From Aquabacterium sp. CECT 9606 (GTDB lineage: Bacteria > Pseudomonadota > Gammaproteobacteria > Burkholderiales > Burkholderiaceae_C): a stretch of 64,000 bases of DNA. Below, piece after piece: positions 8,665-18,557 of the stretch; the stretch's first letter is position 1, and the number at the start of each line of letters is the position of its first letter. The notes beneath the pieces are model-generated. The model ran no database searches, was not told where the DNA came from, and was given only the letters and a program-made list of their open reading frames with translations. The stretch is taken from positions 868,001 through 932,000 of the forward strand of contig NZ_CAKKNB010000002.1 in NCBI RefSeq assembly GCF_918741295.1, written 5' to 3'. Position numbers and translations under genes: made by a program.

Positions 8665-9408
8665 ATGTACAAGCTTGTGCTGATTCGCCATGGCGAATCC
8701 ACCTGGAACCTCGAAAACCGATTCACCGGCTGGACCGATGTGGACCTGACCCCCACGGGCGTCGAACAGGCCAAACAGGCCGGCCGCCTCCTCAAGGCCG
8801 AAGGCTACGAATTCGACGTGGCCTACACCTCGGTGCTCAAGCGCGCCATCCACACCCTGTGGCACACGCTGGACGAGATGGACCGTCCCTGGTTGCCCGT
8901 GGTCAACAGCTGGCGACTGAACGAGCGCCACTATGGCGGCCTGCAAGGCTTGAACAAGGCCGAGACCGCCAAGCAATATGGCGACGAACAGGTGCTGGTG
9001 TGGCGCCGCAGCTATGACACGCCGCCGCCTGCGCTGGACGCCAACGACCCGCGCGGCCAACGCCAGGATATCCGGTACAGCAAGCTCAAGCCCGAGCAAA
9101 TCCCGCTGACCGAATGCCTGAAGGACACCGTGGCCCGCGTGCTGCCTTTCTGGAACGAGGCCATGGCCCCGGCCATCAAGGCGGGCAAGCGCATCGTCGT
9201 GGCGGCCCACGGCAACAGCATCCGTGCCCTGGTCAAGTACCTGGACAACATCGGCGATGACGAGATCGTGGGCCTGAACATTCCCAACGGCATCCCGCTG
9301 GTGTATGAGCTGGATGCGGATCTGAAGCCGATCAAGCATTACTACCTGGGCGATGCGGAGTCGATTGCCAAGGCGGCGGCTGCGGTGGCGAGCCAGGGCA
9401 AGGCCTGA
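8665..9408 (+). CDS. gpmA: 2,3-bisphosphoglycerate-dependent phosphoglycerate mutase
   Basis: This 247-residue protein interconverts 3- and 2-phosphoglycerate in glycolysis and gluconeogenesis. The phosphohistidine motif LIRHGEST places the catalytic histidine at position 9. Further family motifs are [15 protein letters not shown] and the second-histidine region [16 protein letters not shown]. The length is standard for the dPGM class. The start chosen aligns with the family N-terminus ([10 protein letters not shown]). A frame extending upstream to 8587 is not needed and overlaps the promoter. Confidence 0.97.
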   Translation: MYKLVLIRHGESTWNLENRFTGWTDVDLTPTGVEQAKQAGRLLKAEGYEFDVAYTSVLKRAIHTLWHTLDEMDRPWLPVVNSWRLNERHYGGLQGLNKAETAKQYGDEQVLVWRRSYDTPPPALDANDPRGQRQDIRYSKLKPEQIPLTECLKDTVARVLPFWNEAMAPAIKAGKRIVVAAHGNSIRALVKYLDNIGDDEIVGLNIPNGIPLVYELDADLKPIKHYYLGDAESIAKAAAAVASQGKA

Positions 9409-9449
9409 TTCAAGCGCTTTGTCGGGGAACGCGAGGCTGGGAGTCGCCA

Positions 9450-9660
9450 GTGGCTGGCAGGGCTCCGATGGTGGCGGTCCACCGCTACGCGGCGGACTGC
9501 TCTGCGGTGCTCGGGTCGAGGTGGTGCTGTGGAACTCACTGCGCGGACTTCGTCCGCTCCGTTCAAACAACCACAGCAAGTCAGTTTACAAAGCACGCTG
9601 CGCGTGCCCACCTCGCCCCTGTGCGTCCTCGACGCCCCCGACGTCGCCCTGCCAGCCACC
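9450..9660 (+). repeat. structured intergenic element, copy 1
   Basis: This is the left copy of an element repeated in inverted orientation at about 9780-9970. Its core at 9518-9548 matches the reverse complement of 9876-9906 at 29 of 31 positions. A hairpin (9477-9497, GTCC-A-CCGC / GCGG-C-GGAC) lies 20 bases outside the core, as in the other copy. A GC-rich CGCTGCGCGTGCCCA segment follows the core. Open frames across it are not convincing as genes. The origin of the element and its exact ends are unknown. Confidence 0.65.
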
Positions 9661-9779
9661 GGCTCATCCCTGATCGCCTCGCTGGTAGTTTGGCGCGAGG
9701 TGGTGCGCGAACGGTGTGGCGAAACACCACGACGGTGGCATGTCACCAGGGGCCGTGCCGCACCACCAGCGGGGCGAAA

Positions 9780-9970
9780 AGGGGCTGGGGCGGCATCCGG
9801 CGGGGCGCCTGGGGGTGCTTGCGAAGTGCGGGGTTGGGGTGGGCGCGCGCAGCGCGCATCAATATCTGACTGGCCGTCCGCGCAGTGAGTTCCACGGCCC
9901 CACCTCAACCCTGCGCTTCGCAAGGCAGTCCCGCTCAGAGCGGGACCACCCACCTGAAGCTCCGACGGAT
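9780..9970 (-). repeat. structured intergenic element, copy 2 (inverted)
   Basis: This is the right, inverted copy. The core at 9876-9906 pairs with 9518-9548. A perfect 8-bp hairpin (9928-9946, GTCCCGCT / AGCGGGAC, 3-base loop) lies 21 bases from the core, in the same relative place as the hairpin of copy 1. The two hairpins differ in sequence but keep the stem, which suggests a maintained structure. The roughly 100 bases between the copies (9661-9779) show no gene. Confidence 0.65.
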
Positions 9971-10024
9971 GCCGCCCCAGACCCCGCCCCGCGCTGCCCC
10001 AACAAAGCGCGCAAACTCAAGCGC

Positions 10025-11053
10025 TCAACGACCAAGGCCGGTCAAGCTGTAGACCACCGGACAGTGATCCGAAAGCAAACGCCCCTGATCTTCAGTGGCA
10101 AACGGTACCCGCGCAAACTGCTTTTGCGACGCGCGCCTGGCCAGTGACTCGCTGACCAGGATGTCATCGATGTAGCGTGTGTGCCGGTCATCGGCACTGC
10201 AGGGGATGCTGTCGGCGCCCTCGGTGGCGCGCACCAGCACGGCGCCCGTGGGGTCGTTGTCGCTCAAGGCATTGAACACATTAAGCGGCTGTGACTCGTC
10301 CGGCCCGGCGGGGTAGCGCGAGTCCTTGTCCAGGTGGCGGTTGAAATCGCCCAGGATGGCGAAGGCCTTGCCTTCTCGCACCCGCTCGTCCACCCAGCGC
10401 TCCAGCACGGGCACTTGTTGGCGCAGGCGTTGGCAGGGGGCAAATTGGCGGTCCAGTTTGCCGTCGAAGCAGCCGCTTTTCAGGTGCACGGACAGCAGGC
10501 GCACTTCGCGGGTGGTGCCAGGGTAGAGCGTCACATCGGCGCCAGCCCGGGTACTGCCGTCGATGTCCAAAGCGCTCAAGTCGCCATTGCAGCGGTAGGG
10601 CGTGCCTTCGCGGATGGCAAAGCCCACTTTTTGCGGGTGGGCCCGGTCGACGAAGCAGTCCAGCTTCCAGCCTTGGCGGAAGACTTGCCGAGCCGCGGTG
10701 GCGCCGTCCACCTCTTGCAAGGCCACGGCATCGGCCCGCAGCACCTCATGCAGTTGCGTGGCGGTGCGGGCCAAGGCGTCGAAGTCGGCCGCGCTGCGCG
10801 TGGGTGGCTGGGCCTTGCCGGGAGTGCAGGGCAAGGCGCGTTCGTCACTCCGGGGTTGTTGGCGCAGGCAGCGACTGCCCAGCTCGGCGCGGTCGCCGGG
10901 CGTGAGCAGCCATTCCATGTTCCAGGTGGCCAGGCGCAGGGCGTCGGTCTGCTGGTTGGCGGCCCGGGTTGGAGAGCAGGCGCTGAGCACGCTCAAAGCC
11001 GACGCGAGCGCCGCCACCACGCTGAGGGCGCGGCGGTTTGGAAGGCAAGGCAT
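10025..11053 (-). CDS. secreted endonuclease/exonuclease/phosphatase family lipoprotein
   Basis: This 342-residue protein begins with a signal sequence that ends in a lipobox-like LSAC (near residue 23), suggesting a lipid-anchored periplasmic or outer-membrane protein. The EEP fold motifs are in order: ATWNMEWLL, LQEVDG, GDFNRHL and the terminal SDHCPVVY, giving the metal and catalytic Asp/His/Asn residues. Substrates in this superfamily are nucleic acids, phosphoinositides or sphingomyelin; which one applies here is not visible. The ATG at 11051-11053 follows GAGG. The gene is separated from the PfkB gene upstream by 85 bases. Confidence 0.85.
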   Translation of the reverse strand: MPCLPNRRALSVVAALASALSVLSACSPTRAANQQTDALRLATWNMEWLLTPGDRAELGSRCLRQQPRSDERALPCTPGKAQPPTRSAADFDALARTATQLHEVLRADAVALQEVDGATAARQVFRQGWKLDCFVDRAHPQKVGFAIREGTPYRCNGDLSALDIDGSTRAGADVTLYPGTTREVRLLSVHLKSGCFDGKLDRQFAPCQRLRQQVPVLERWVDERVREGKAFAILGDFNRHLDKDSRYPAGPDESQPLNVFNALSDNDPTGAVLVRATEGADSIPCSADDRHTRYIDDILVSESLARRASQKQFARVPFATEDQGRLLSDHCPVVYSLTGLGR

Positions 11054-11138
11054 GGTGATTCCTCTGAATGGATGAAGGGGCGCTTCATTGGCGAGCGCCC
11101 TCTTGGCAGCAAGGCGGCGGCGATGCCGCCCGGGCGGA

Positions 11139-12047
11139 TCAGCCGGCCAGCAAGGCGGCGCGGTCGACCGTGTAGTTCTGCGGGCCCGAGACAGCGATCT
11201 TGAGCGCGCCCATGCGGTTGGCCAGGCCCACCGACTTGACCAGGTCCCAGCCATTGGACAGGCCGTACAGCAGGCCGCCACGGAAGGCATCGCCACAGCC
11301 GGTGGGGTCGACCACGGCAGCAGCCTTGACGCCCGCCACGTGGGTCTTTTCGCCCTGGATGTAGACGTTGCAGCCCTCGGCGCCCAAGGTCTCGATCAGG
11401 CCCTTGAGGTGTGACTTGGAGATGTCGGCCAGGCTTTGGCCGGTGCGGTCGGCCAGCATCTTGCCTTCGTAGTCGTTGACGGCCACCCAACTGGCCTGGC
11501 TCACGAAGCGCTTCAGGTCGTCGCCATCGAACATCGGCAGGCCCTGGCCTGGGTCGAACACGAAGGGGATCTTGGCGGCGGCCAGTTGCTCGGCGTGCTG
11601 GATCATGGCGTCGCGGCCATCGGGGCCGATGATCGCCAGTTGCACCTTGGGATCGGGCTTGATCTTCAGTTGCGCGGCGTATTGCATGGCGCCAGGGTGG
11701 AAAGCCGTGATCTGGTTGTTGTCCTTGTCGGTGATGATGATGGCCTGGGCGGTGTGGCTGTCGGTCACGGTCAGCACGTGCTCCAGGCTGATGCCCCATT
11801 GCTGCATGCGGTCGCGGTAGGGGGCGCCATCGACGCCGAGCGCGGCCATGACCAAGGGCTTGCCGCCCAACTGCTGCAGGCCATAGGCGATGTTGCCGGC
11901 CACGCCGCCGAACTCGCGCTTGAGCGTGGGCACCAGGAACGACACGTTCAGGATGTGCAGCTGGTCGGGCAGGATTTGCTGCGCGAAGCGGCCGTCGAAG
12001 GTGCTGATGGTGTCAAAGGCCAGCGAGCCGCAGATCAGAACGGACAT
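11139..12047 (-). CDS. PfkB family carbohydrate/nucleoside kinase (adenosine-kinase-like)
   Basis: The protein has 302 residues. It shows the PfkB signature 1 region (FGGVAGNIAYGLQQLGG, about 46-62) and the C-terminal signature DPTGCGDAFRGGLLYG with the catalytic aspartate in GCGD. PfkB kinases phosphorylate sugars or nucleosides using ATP; the overall similarity is to the bacterial group often labelled adenosine kinase or ribokinase-like. It is 12 bases downstream of the DUF3426 gene on the same strand and is probably co-transcribed with it. Substrate is uncertain. Confidence 0.9.
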   Translation of the reverse strand: MSVLICGSLAFDTISTFDGRFAQQILPDQLHILNVSFLVPTLKREFGGVAGNIAYGLQQLGGKPLVMAALGVDGAPYRDRMQQWGISLEHVLTVTDSHTAQAIIITDKDNNQITAFHPGAMQYAAQLKIKPDPKVQLAIIGPDGRDAMIQHAEQLAAAKIPFVFDPGQGLPMFDGDDLKRFVSQASWVAVNDYEGKMLADRTGQSLADISKSHLKGLIETLGAEGCNVYIQGEKTHVAGVKAAAVVDPTGCGDAFRGGLLYGLSNGWDLVKSVGLANRMGALKIAVSGPQNYTVDRAALLAG

Positions 12048-12059
12048 GTTTGAAAATCC

Positions 12060-13490
12060 TCAGGGGTAAAAGAGCTCGGCGGTGTAGCCCGCCAGTTTCA
12101 GGTTAGGCGCCTGGAGGCGCCATTGCAAAGTGGTGCTGCGGTCAGCCGGGGCCGCCACGGGCAGGGGGCCGGCGGCCACCTCGGGATCGGCTTTGGCATC
12201 GGCGCTGTCGACCCATTGGGCATCGCGCGGTGAGAACGCCCGGCGGGCCACGATAGCGCCATTGGTGTCGGTCAAGGTCAGGTCGATATCAGGCCAGGCC
12301 AGGCCGATGGAGGCGCGGTTGTGCACCACCACCACCAGGCGGTAGGTGTCGGGCCCTTCGGAGCTGGTGCGCACCAGGGTTGCACTTTCCACCTGCAGGC
12401 TGTCGATGCCCAGGGGCGCTTCGATCTTGCAGTCCATGGCCTCGCACCACTGGGCCAGGTAAGGCCGCGCTTCGGGGTAGTGGGCGGCCAATGTGTTGCG
12501 GAACTGGTGGGCGGCCTGCAAGGCCAGCGTGGCGACCAAGGCCAGGCTGATCAGCGACAGGACGGTGCGGGTGGCGGGATGCCGCCAGAACGCGCGGCGC
12601 TGTGCACGGCGCAAGAACTCGGGGGTTTTGGCGGCCGGGTCGCGGCCGCGGGTGCCAGGGCGGCCTTTGCGCTGGCTGGGTGGCTTGAGGGCCTGTTCGG
12701 GCACGAAGTCTTCTCCCAGGCGGGAGGGCGGCGCGTCGTCTTCGCTGGGGGCACCAAGCTTTGCCGCGATGACGGCCGAAGGCGGGGCGGCCACTGGCGG
12801 TGCCACGGGGGCTGGGGCAGGCTCGTCCATGTAGGGCGTGGACGAAGGGCCGAAGTCGGAAGCCCAGTCATCCTGGATCTCGCCCAGTGCATCGGTGGGG
12901 AACTCTGCATCCGCGAAATCGGGGCCACGGCGGCGACGGCGACGCTGGGGTCGCTCTGTCTCCGAGGGCATCAGGTAGCGGGAATCGAGCGCATCCGATT
13001 CGTCGGTGACCGGCAGGTTGCTCGGCAGGAACTCAGGCGGGCTGGGCGCTTCAGCTTGCTGCGCATAGGATTCGAACGACCGGGGCGGCGGCTCGGGCTG
13101 TCCGGGCATGGCCACCGAGGTGTCCAGCTCGAAATCCGTGGCCGACAGCAGATCGTCGATCGCCGCATGCGGCGCGATGTTGTCATCCAGCGCGAAATCG
13201 TTCTGCTCGATGTGCGGCGCGGGCGAGGTGCTGGGCCAGGTCGAATCCTGCGTGTCGGGCACCGGATCAGGCGTTGATGGCGTGAACGCAGCGGGTGGCT
13301 CGGGCGGGCGCGGTGGTGCGGAGGCGGGCCGTTGGGGAGGCGGGTCGCGGTCCAGGTCGAACAGGCCGGGCAAGGCGTTGAAGACCTCGTTGCAGCGGCC
13401 GCAACGCACCCAGCCTTCGGAGACCTTCAATTGGTCTTGCACGACCTTGAAGATCGTTCCGCAGTGGGTGCATCGGGTGGCCAGGCTCAT
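12060..13490 (-). CDS. zinc-ribbon and DUF3426 domain membrane protein
   Basis: This 476-residue protein starts with an MJ0042-type zinc ribbon (Cys7, Cys10, Cys30, Cys33). A long Pro/Ala-rich acidic linker (about 50-290) follows, then one membrane segment (about 313-335, TVLSLISLALVATLALQAA). The extracytoplasmic DUF3426 domain comes last, with a beta-rich segment that includes ESATLVRTSSEGPDTYRLVVVVHNRA. The function of the family is unknown; it is common next to prmA in Burkholderiales. An ATG six codons upstream is possible, but the MSLATRCTHCG start matches the family. A lipase gene lies between it and prmA here. Confidence 0.88.
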   Translation of the reverse strand: MSLATRCTHCGTIFKVVQDQLKVSEGWVRCGRCNEVFNALPGLFDLDRDPPPQRPASAPPRPPEPPAAFTPSTPDPVPDTQDSTWPSTSPAPHIEQNDFALDDNIAPHAAIDDLLSATDFELDTSVAMPGQPEPPPRSFESYAQQAEAPSPPEFLPSNLPVTDESDALDSRYLMPSETERPQRRRRRRGPDFADAEFPTDALGEIQDDWASDFGPSSTPYMDEPAPAPVAPPVAAPPSAVIAAKLGAPSEDDAPPSRLGEDFVPEQALKPPSQRKGRPGTRGRDPAAKTPEFLRRAQRRAFWRHPATRTVLSLISLALVATLALQAAHQFRNTLAAHYPEARPYLAQWCEAMDCKIEAPLGIDSLQVESATLVRTSSEGPDTYRLVVVVHNRASIGLAWPDIDLTLTDTNGAIVARRAFSPRDAQWVDSADAKADPEVAAGPLPVAAPADRSTTLQWRLQAPNLKLAGYTAELFYP

Positions 13491-13560
13491 GGCGCTGGAT
13501 GATGCCACGAGCCGAGGGCTGTTCCGCCCCCGGTTAGCCCTTGTGAAGGGCGCCGCGCGG

Positions 13561-14484
13561 TCAGAGGCCCTTCAACTTCAGGCGCGCGGCCTGCTGCACG
13601 TAGAACGCCACCGGGTCTGGCGCACCCTTGCCGATCAGGCCAAAGGTCTGGTTGACCTCATCGAGGTGGTTCCAGGGATAGTCGTCACGCAGGACCTTGC
13701 CCCAATGCGTGGCACAGACGGTGACCAGGCCATCGCTGGGCACGGTGGTCTCTTTCAGGATGCCATCCAGCGGATCCCAGGCATTGGTCTTGGCCTGGTT
13801 GCCCGTGGCCGAGTAATAGTGGATGCCGTTGCTGGCCAGCTCGGGGCCTTGGCCGCAGGGCTGCGTGGGCGCACCGGCCGGAAAGCGTGCGTTGAAGGCG
13901 GCGGTGTCCGACGCCCATGCCGCCAGGGCGGCCGGGTCTTGCGGCAGCTTGTCCGAGCCTGACAGCCAGTCGATGAGCGCGCCCGCCGAAGAGAACAAGC
14001 CCGGCTGCGTCGACAGCAATTGCATGATGCCGTCTGGCGGCAGCGACGTATCGATCACGTGCGGGCTGCCCACGGAGGTGACGCTGGCGACCAGGCCGGG
14101 CGCCACGCCGGCCGCATAGCGGGCGGTCGGGCCACCCTGGCTGTGGCCGATCAGGTTGAATTTGCTGTAGCCCTTGGCGGCCTGCCAGGACTTGAGTTGC
14201 TGCAGCAGTTGTTCGCCGCGCACATCGTTGTCGTTGACGGCCGACACCTTCGCCACCAACACGGTTGCGCCCGATTTGCGCAGTGCGTCGGTGATCTGGT
14301 ACCAGTAGTCGACGCCCAGGATGCTGTCAAAGCCCATCAGGCCATGCACGAGCACGATCGGGTAGCGGGTCTGCGCCTCTTTGCTGGCCACGGTGGTGGC
14401 CGCTTGCGCGCCCATGGGGGCGGCAAGGGCGATGCTCAGGGCAGCTAAAGACAGTGCGGCAAGGCGTTGCAAACGGTGGGACAT
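13561..14484 (-). CDS. secreted triacylglycerol lipase (family I.1/I.2 type)
   Basis: This 307-residue protein has a signal peptide (1 to about 28, AQA-A). The oxyanion region is YPIVLVHGLMG. The catalytic triad is Ser115 in GHSQGG, Asp251 in PSDGLV and His273 in NHLDEVNQ. The cysteine pair in QPCGQGP and VTVCATHWG fits the disulfide of Pseudomonas/Burkholderia lipases. These enzymes hydrolyse long-chain triacylglycerols and normally need a membrane foldase (Lif) coded next door. No foldase gene is present on either side. The lipase sits between prmA and the DUF3426 gene, an unusual place. Confidence 0.92.
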   Translation of the reverse strand: MSHRLQRLAALSLAALSIALAAPMGAQAATTVASKEAQTRYPIVLVHGLMGFDSILGVDYWYQITDALRKSGATVLVAKVSAVNDNDVRGEQLLQQLKSWQAAKGYSKFNLIGHSQGGPTARYAAGVAPGLVASVTSVGSPHVIDTSLPPDGIMQLLSTQPGLFSSAGALIDWLSGSDKLPQDPAALAAWASDTAAFNARFPAGAPTQPCGQGPELASNGIHYYSATGNQAKTNAWDPLDGILKETTVPSDGLVTVCATHWGKVLRDDYPWNHLDEVNQTFGLIGKGAPDPVAFYVQQAARLKLKGL

Positions 14485-14570
14485 GGTGGTCTCGCTTGAT
14501 TGTTGTGGAATATAACAATCATCGCGGACCAGGACAGACCACGCATCCCTGAAGACCCTAGCTTCGGAAG

Positions 14571-15497
14571 CTACGCTCCCCCGGATTTGCGGGTGGCCGT
14601 CATCAGGATCCAGCCATCGTCTTCATCGGCCACGCTCAGTTGCAGGCCGACGGCCGCGTACGCCTCTTTCAACTCCGCCTCTTGCCGGGCCAGGATGCCG
14701 GCCATGACGATGTGGCCTCCTGGTGCCACGTGGCCCGACAGCAGCGGCGACAGCAGTTTCAACGGCGTGGCCAGGATGTTGGCCAGCACCACGGGGTAGG
14801 CCGCCTGCGCTTCGCCCACCAGGTCGGGCAGGCCGGTGTTGAGCTTGACGTCGACGTTCTTGAGGTTGACCTCGGCATTGGCCAGGGTTGACTCCACGGC
14901 GGCGGGATCGATGTCGACCGCGTCCACCGCGGCGGCGCCATGCAATGCAGCGCCAATCGCCAAGATGCCCGAGCCGCAACCATAGTCCAGCACACGCTGG
15001 CCTTGCAGGGCCTCTGGATGGCGGGCAATCCACTTCAGGCACATGCGCGTGGTCGGATGGGTGCCGGTGCCAAAGGCCAGGCCCGGGTCCAGGCGGATCA
15101 CGGTCTTGGCTTGCGCGGGCACCTCGTGCCACGTGGGTACGATCCAGAAGTCGTCGGTCACGGGCACGGGCGCGAACTGCGACTGCGTCAGGCGCACCCA
15201 GTCCTGGTCTTCCACTTCTTGAATGCCTTGCACGTGGATGTCGGTGGCCCAGTCTTGCGCCAGGATCAGGGTCACGGCTTCCAGCGCTTGCGCCTCGTTG
15301 GGGAACAGCGACTTGACGGTCGACCGCTCCCAGGCTTCGCGCTCCACCGGCATGCCGGGCTCGCCCCACAGGGCCTCTTCGCGCTCCGTGTCGGCGTCAA
15401 AGTCTTCCACTGACACCGACAGGGCTTCGAGTTCGATCAGGGCGTCGCTGAGGATGTCGACCTGGGCCTCGGCGGCCAGCAGGGTGAGTTCATGCAT
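14571..15497 (-). CDS. prmA: ribosomal protein L11 methyltransferase
   Basis: This 308-residue protein has an N-terminal L11-recognition domain (about 1-100). The class I methyltransferase domain carries the SAM-binding motif VLDYGCGSGILAIGAALHGA, and the catalytic-loop signature ANILATPL stands in the expected place. It trimethylates ribosomal protein L11. The start MHELTL matches the family N-terminus; the frame upstream to 15590 overlaps accC antisense-free but has no ribosome-binding site. It is the last member of the aroQ-accB-accC-prmA run. Confidence 0.95.
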   Translation of the reverse strand: MHELTLLAAEAQVDILSDALIELEALSVSVEDFDADTEREEALWGEPGMPVEREAWERSTVKSLFPNEAQALEAVTLILAQDWATDIHVQGIQEVEDQDWVRLTQSQFAPVPVTDDFWIVPTWHEVPAQAKTVIRLDPGLAFGTGTHPTTRMCLKWIARHPEALQGQRVLDYGCGSGILAIGAALHGAAAVDAVDIDPAAVESTLANAEVNLKNVDVKLNTGLPDLVGEAQAAYPVVLANILATPLKLLSPLLSGHVAPGGHIVMAGILARQEAELKEAYAAVGLQLSVADEDDGWILMTATRKSGGA

Positions 15498-15528
15498 GGT
15501 GTGCTGCTTCTTCGCGGAACAAGGATCA

Positions 15529-16881
<1,353 letters not shown>

Positions 16882-16892
16882 GGGAACCCGCC

Positions 16893-17348
16893 TTATTCGA
16901 TGACGAACAAGGGTTGGCCGTATTCCACCGGCTGGCCGTTTTCAACCAGGATCTTGGTGACGGTGCCCGCGACGTCCGTCTCGATCTCGTTCATGATCTT
17001 CATGGCTTCGATGATGCAGATGGCCTGACCTTCCTTGACTTGGTCGCCCACTTCGGCAAACGCCTTGGCGCCTGGGCTGGACGAGCGGTAGAAGGTGCCC
17101 ACCATGGGTGACTTGACAACGTGGCCGGTTTCTTCCGGCACTTCGGCCACGACCGGGGCGGCGGCCACGGCGGGTGCCGCGGCGACCGGCTGAGGCTGCT
17201 GTGCCTGCATGGGCTGCTGCATCATCACCACCGGGGCGGCGCCCGCTTTCACGATGCGGACTTTGCCATCAGCCTCGGTGATTTCCAGTTCAGAGACGTT
17301 GGACTCCGAGACGAGGTCGATGAGGGTTTTCAGTTTGCGCAAGTCCAT
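16893..17348 (-). CDS. accB: acetyl-CoA carboxylase biotin carboxyl carrier protein
   Basis: The protein has 151 residues. A short N-terminal helix region precedes an Ala/Pro/Gln-rich linker (about 37-72) and a C-terminal biotinyl domain. Biotin is attached to Lys117 in EAMKIMNE, and the thumb segment ([18 protein letters not shown]) typical of AccB is present. It carries carboxybiotin between AccC and the carboxyltransferase AccAD. It is followed by accC with 11 bases between them. Confidence 0.98.
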   Translation of the reverse strand: MDLRKLKTLIDLVSESNVSELEITEADGKVRIVKAGAAPVVMMQQPMQAQQPQPVAAAPAVAAAPVVAEVPEETGHVVKSPMVGTFYRSSSPGAKAFAEVGDQVKEGQAICIIEAMKIMNEIETDVAGTVTKILVENGQPVEYGQPLFVIE

Positions 17349-17413
17349 GATCTGCGATCTCCAGCAAGTCGGTCGAGCAAAAGCTCAGGGATGTGGGGGT
17401 GCGGGGCTGTTGC

Positions 17414-17866
17414 TCAGCCGCGAGGAGGGGCGTTTGTCAGGCGTTCCAGGGCCGCGTCAACGGCCAACTGGTAGCCCAGCACGCCCAGCCCGACGATGAC
17501 GCCTTCGGCGATGTCGGAAAAGTAGGAGTGTTGGCGAAAGGGCTCGCGCCGGTGCACATTGGACAGGTGCACTTCGATGAAAGGCAGGGCCACGCCGGCC
17601 AGGGCATCACGCAAGGCAATGCTGGTGTGGGTGTAGGCACCGGGGTTGATGACGATGAAGCGGGTGCCGTCCTGGCGTGCAGCGTGCACCCGGTCGATCA
17701 GCGCCCCTTCATGGTTGCTTTGAAAGGCCGACAGCGACGCCCCGCGAGCGGCGGCGTGCTGGGTCAAGCCTGTGTTGATCTGCTCCAGGGTGGTGGTCCC
17801 GTAGACCTGCGGCTCACGTGTGCCCAGCAGGTTCAGATTGGGACCATGGAGAACAAGAATCTGCAT
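17414..17866 (-). CDS. aroQ: type II 3-dehydroquinate dehydratase
   Basis: This 150-residue protein dehydrates 3-dehydroquinate to 3-dehydroshikimate in the shikimate pathway. The N-terminal [20 protein letters not shown] carries catalytic Tyr22. [17 protein letters not shown] supplies the substrate-binding Asn and the general-acid neighbourhood, and [14 protein letters not shown] follows as in all type II enzymes. It lies 65 bases upstream of accB, and the gene pair is widely conserved in proteobacteria. Confidence 0.97.
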   Translation of the reverse strand: MQILVLHGPNLNLLGTREPQVYGTTTLEQINTGLTQHAAARGASLSAFQSNHEGALIDRVHAARQDGTRFIVINPGAYTHTSIALRDALAGVALPFIEVHLSNVHRREPFRQHSYFSDIAEGVIVGLGVLGYQLAVDAALERLTNAPPRG

Positions 17867-17987
17867 GCGTCGTTGACCTAGGGGGTGAGCCTTCGGTCAA
17901 GAAAATGAAAGTAAACGTATTTTACGCGCAATTGGCATCAAAACCCTGGATCCCCCTTGATCGGGGCGGGTTGCCTCTGCCAAAGCG

Positions 17988-18557
17988 TCAGGCCACGAAG
18001 GCTTTGGCCCAGGCGGCCAGTTCGTCAAAATTGGTGGCGCCCATCCTGCGCTGGCGGATGCCGCCCTGGGCGTCGATCAACACCGAGAAGGGCAGGCCGC
18101 CCGCAGTATTACCCAGTTCCTGGGCCAATTCAGTGCCCCCCAATCCGGCCAGGCCAATCTGGAATGCCACCGGTTTTTTGGCCAGGAAGCCTTTGACCGG
18201 CGTGGGGCTGTCGACCGCCAGGCCCAGCACGTTCCAGCCCTGGCCGCTGAACTCGCGGTGAAAGCGGTCAAGCTCGGGCATCTCTTTGACGCAAGGCGGA
18301 CACCACGTGGCCCAGAAATTGATCAGCAAAGGGCGGCCTTGCAGGCTGGACAAGGCCAGGGCCGGGCCGCTGGGGGTGTCGAACTGGCGGGCCCAGAAAT
18401 CGGCGGGCACCGGGTCGCCCGCGAGCGTTTGGCCGGCACCACCGGTGGACACGGAGGTTTGGCGCTTCAAGGCCCACCAGGTGCCACCGGCCGCCGCGGC
18501 CAGGCCGACGCCGGCCAGGAGGGCGCGGCGGGTGTTTTGTCGAGAATCAGCGGTCAT
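17988..18557 (-). CDS. TlpA-like thioredoxin-family protein, membrane-anchored
   Basis: The protein has 189 residues. An N-terminal hydrophobic segment (about 12-30, with a twin Arg at 10-11) serves as anchor or signal. The thioredoxin fold has the WATWCPPC motif (Cys86, Cys89). A second characteristic segment is GLPFSVLIDAQGGI, with the cis-proline. TlpA-type proteins reduce or protect disulfides outside the cytoplasm, for example in cytochrome or cofactor assembly. Its ATG overlaps the stop of the upstream unknown gene by four bases (ATGA), so the two are translationally coupled. Confidence 0.9.
   Translation of the reverse strand: MTADSRQNTRRALLAGVGLAAAAGGTWWALKRQTSVSTGGAGQTLAGDPVPADFWARQFDTPSGPALALSSLQGRPLLINFWATWCPPCVKEMPELDRFHREFSGQGWNVLGLAVDSPTPVKGFLAKKPVAFQIGLAGLGGTELAQELGNTAGGLPFSVLIDAQGGIRQRRMGATNFDELAAWAKAFVA

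Noticed and set aside
9353..10147. Several 100-140 codon frames in the gap after gpmA
   Set aside because: They overlap one another on both strands, lack ribosome-binding sites and follow the inverted element. None resembles a known protein.
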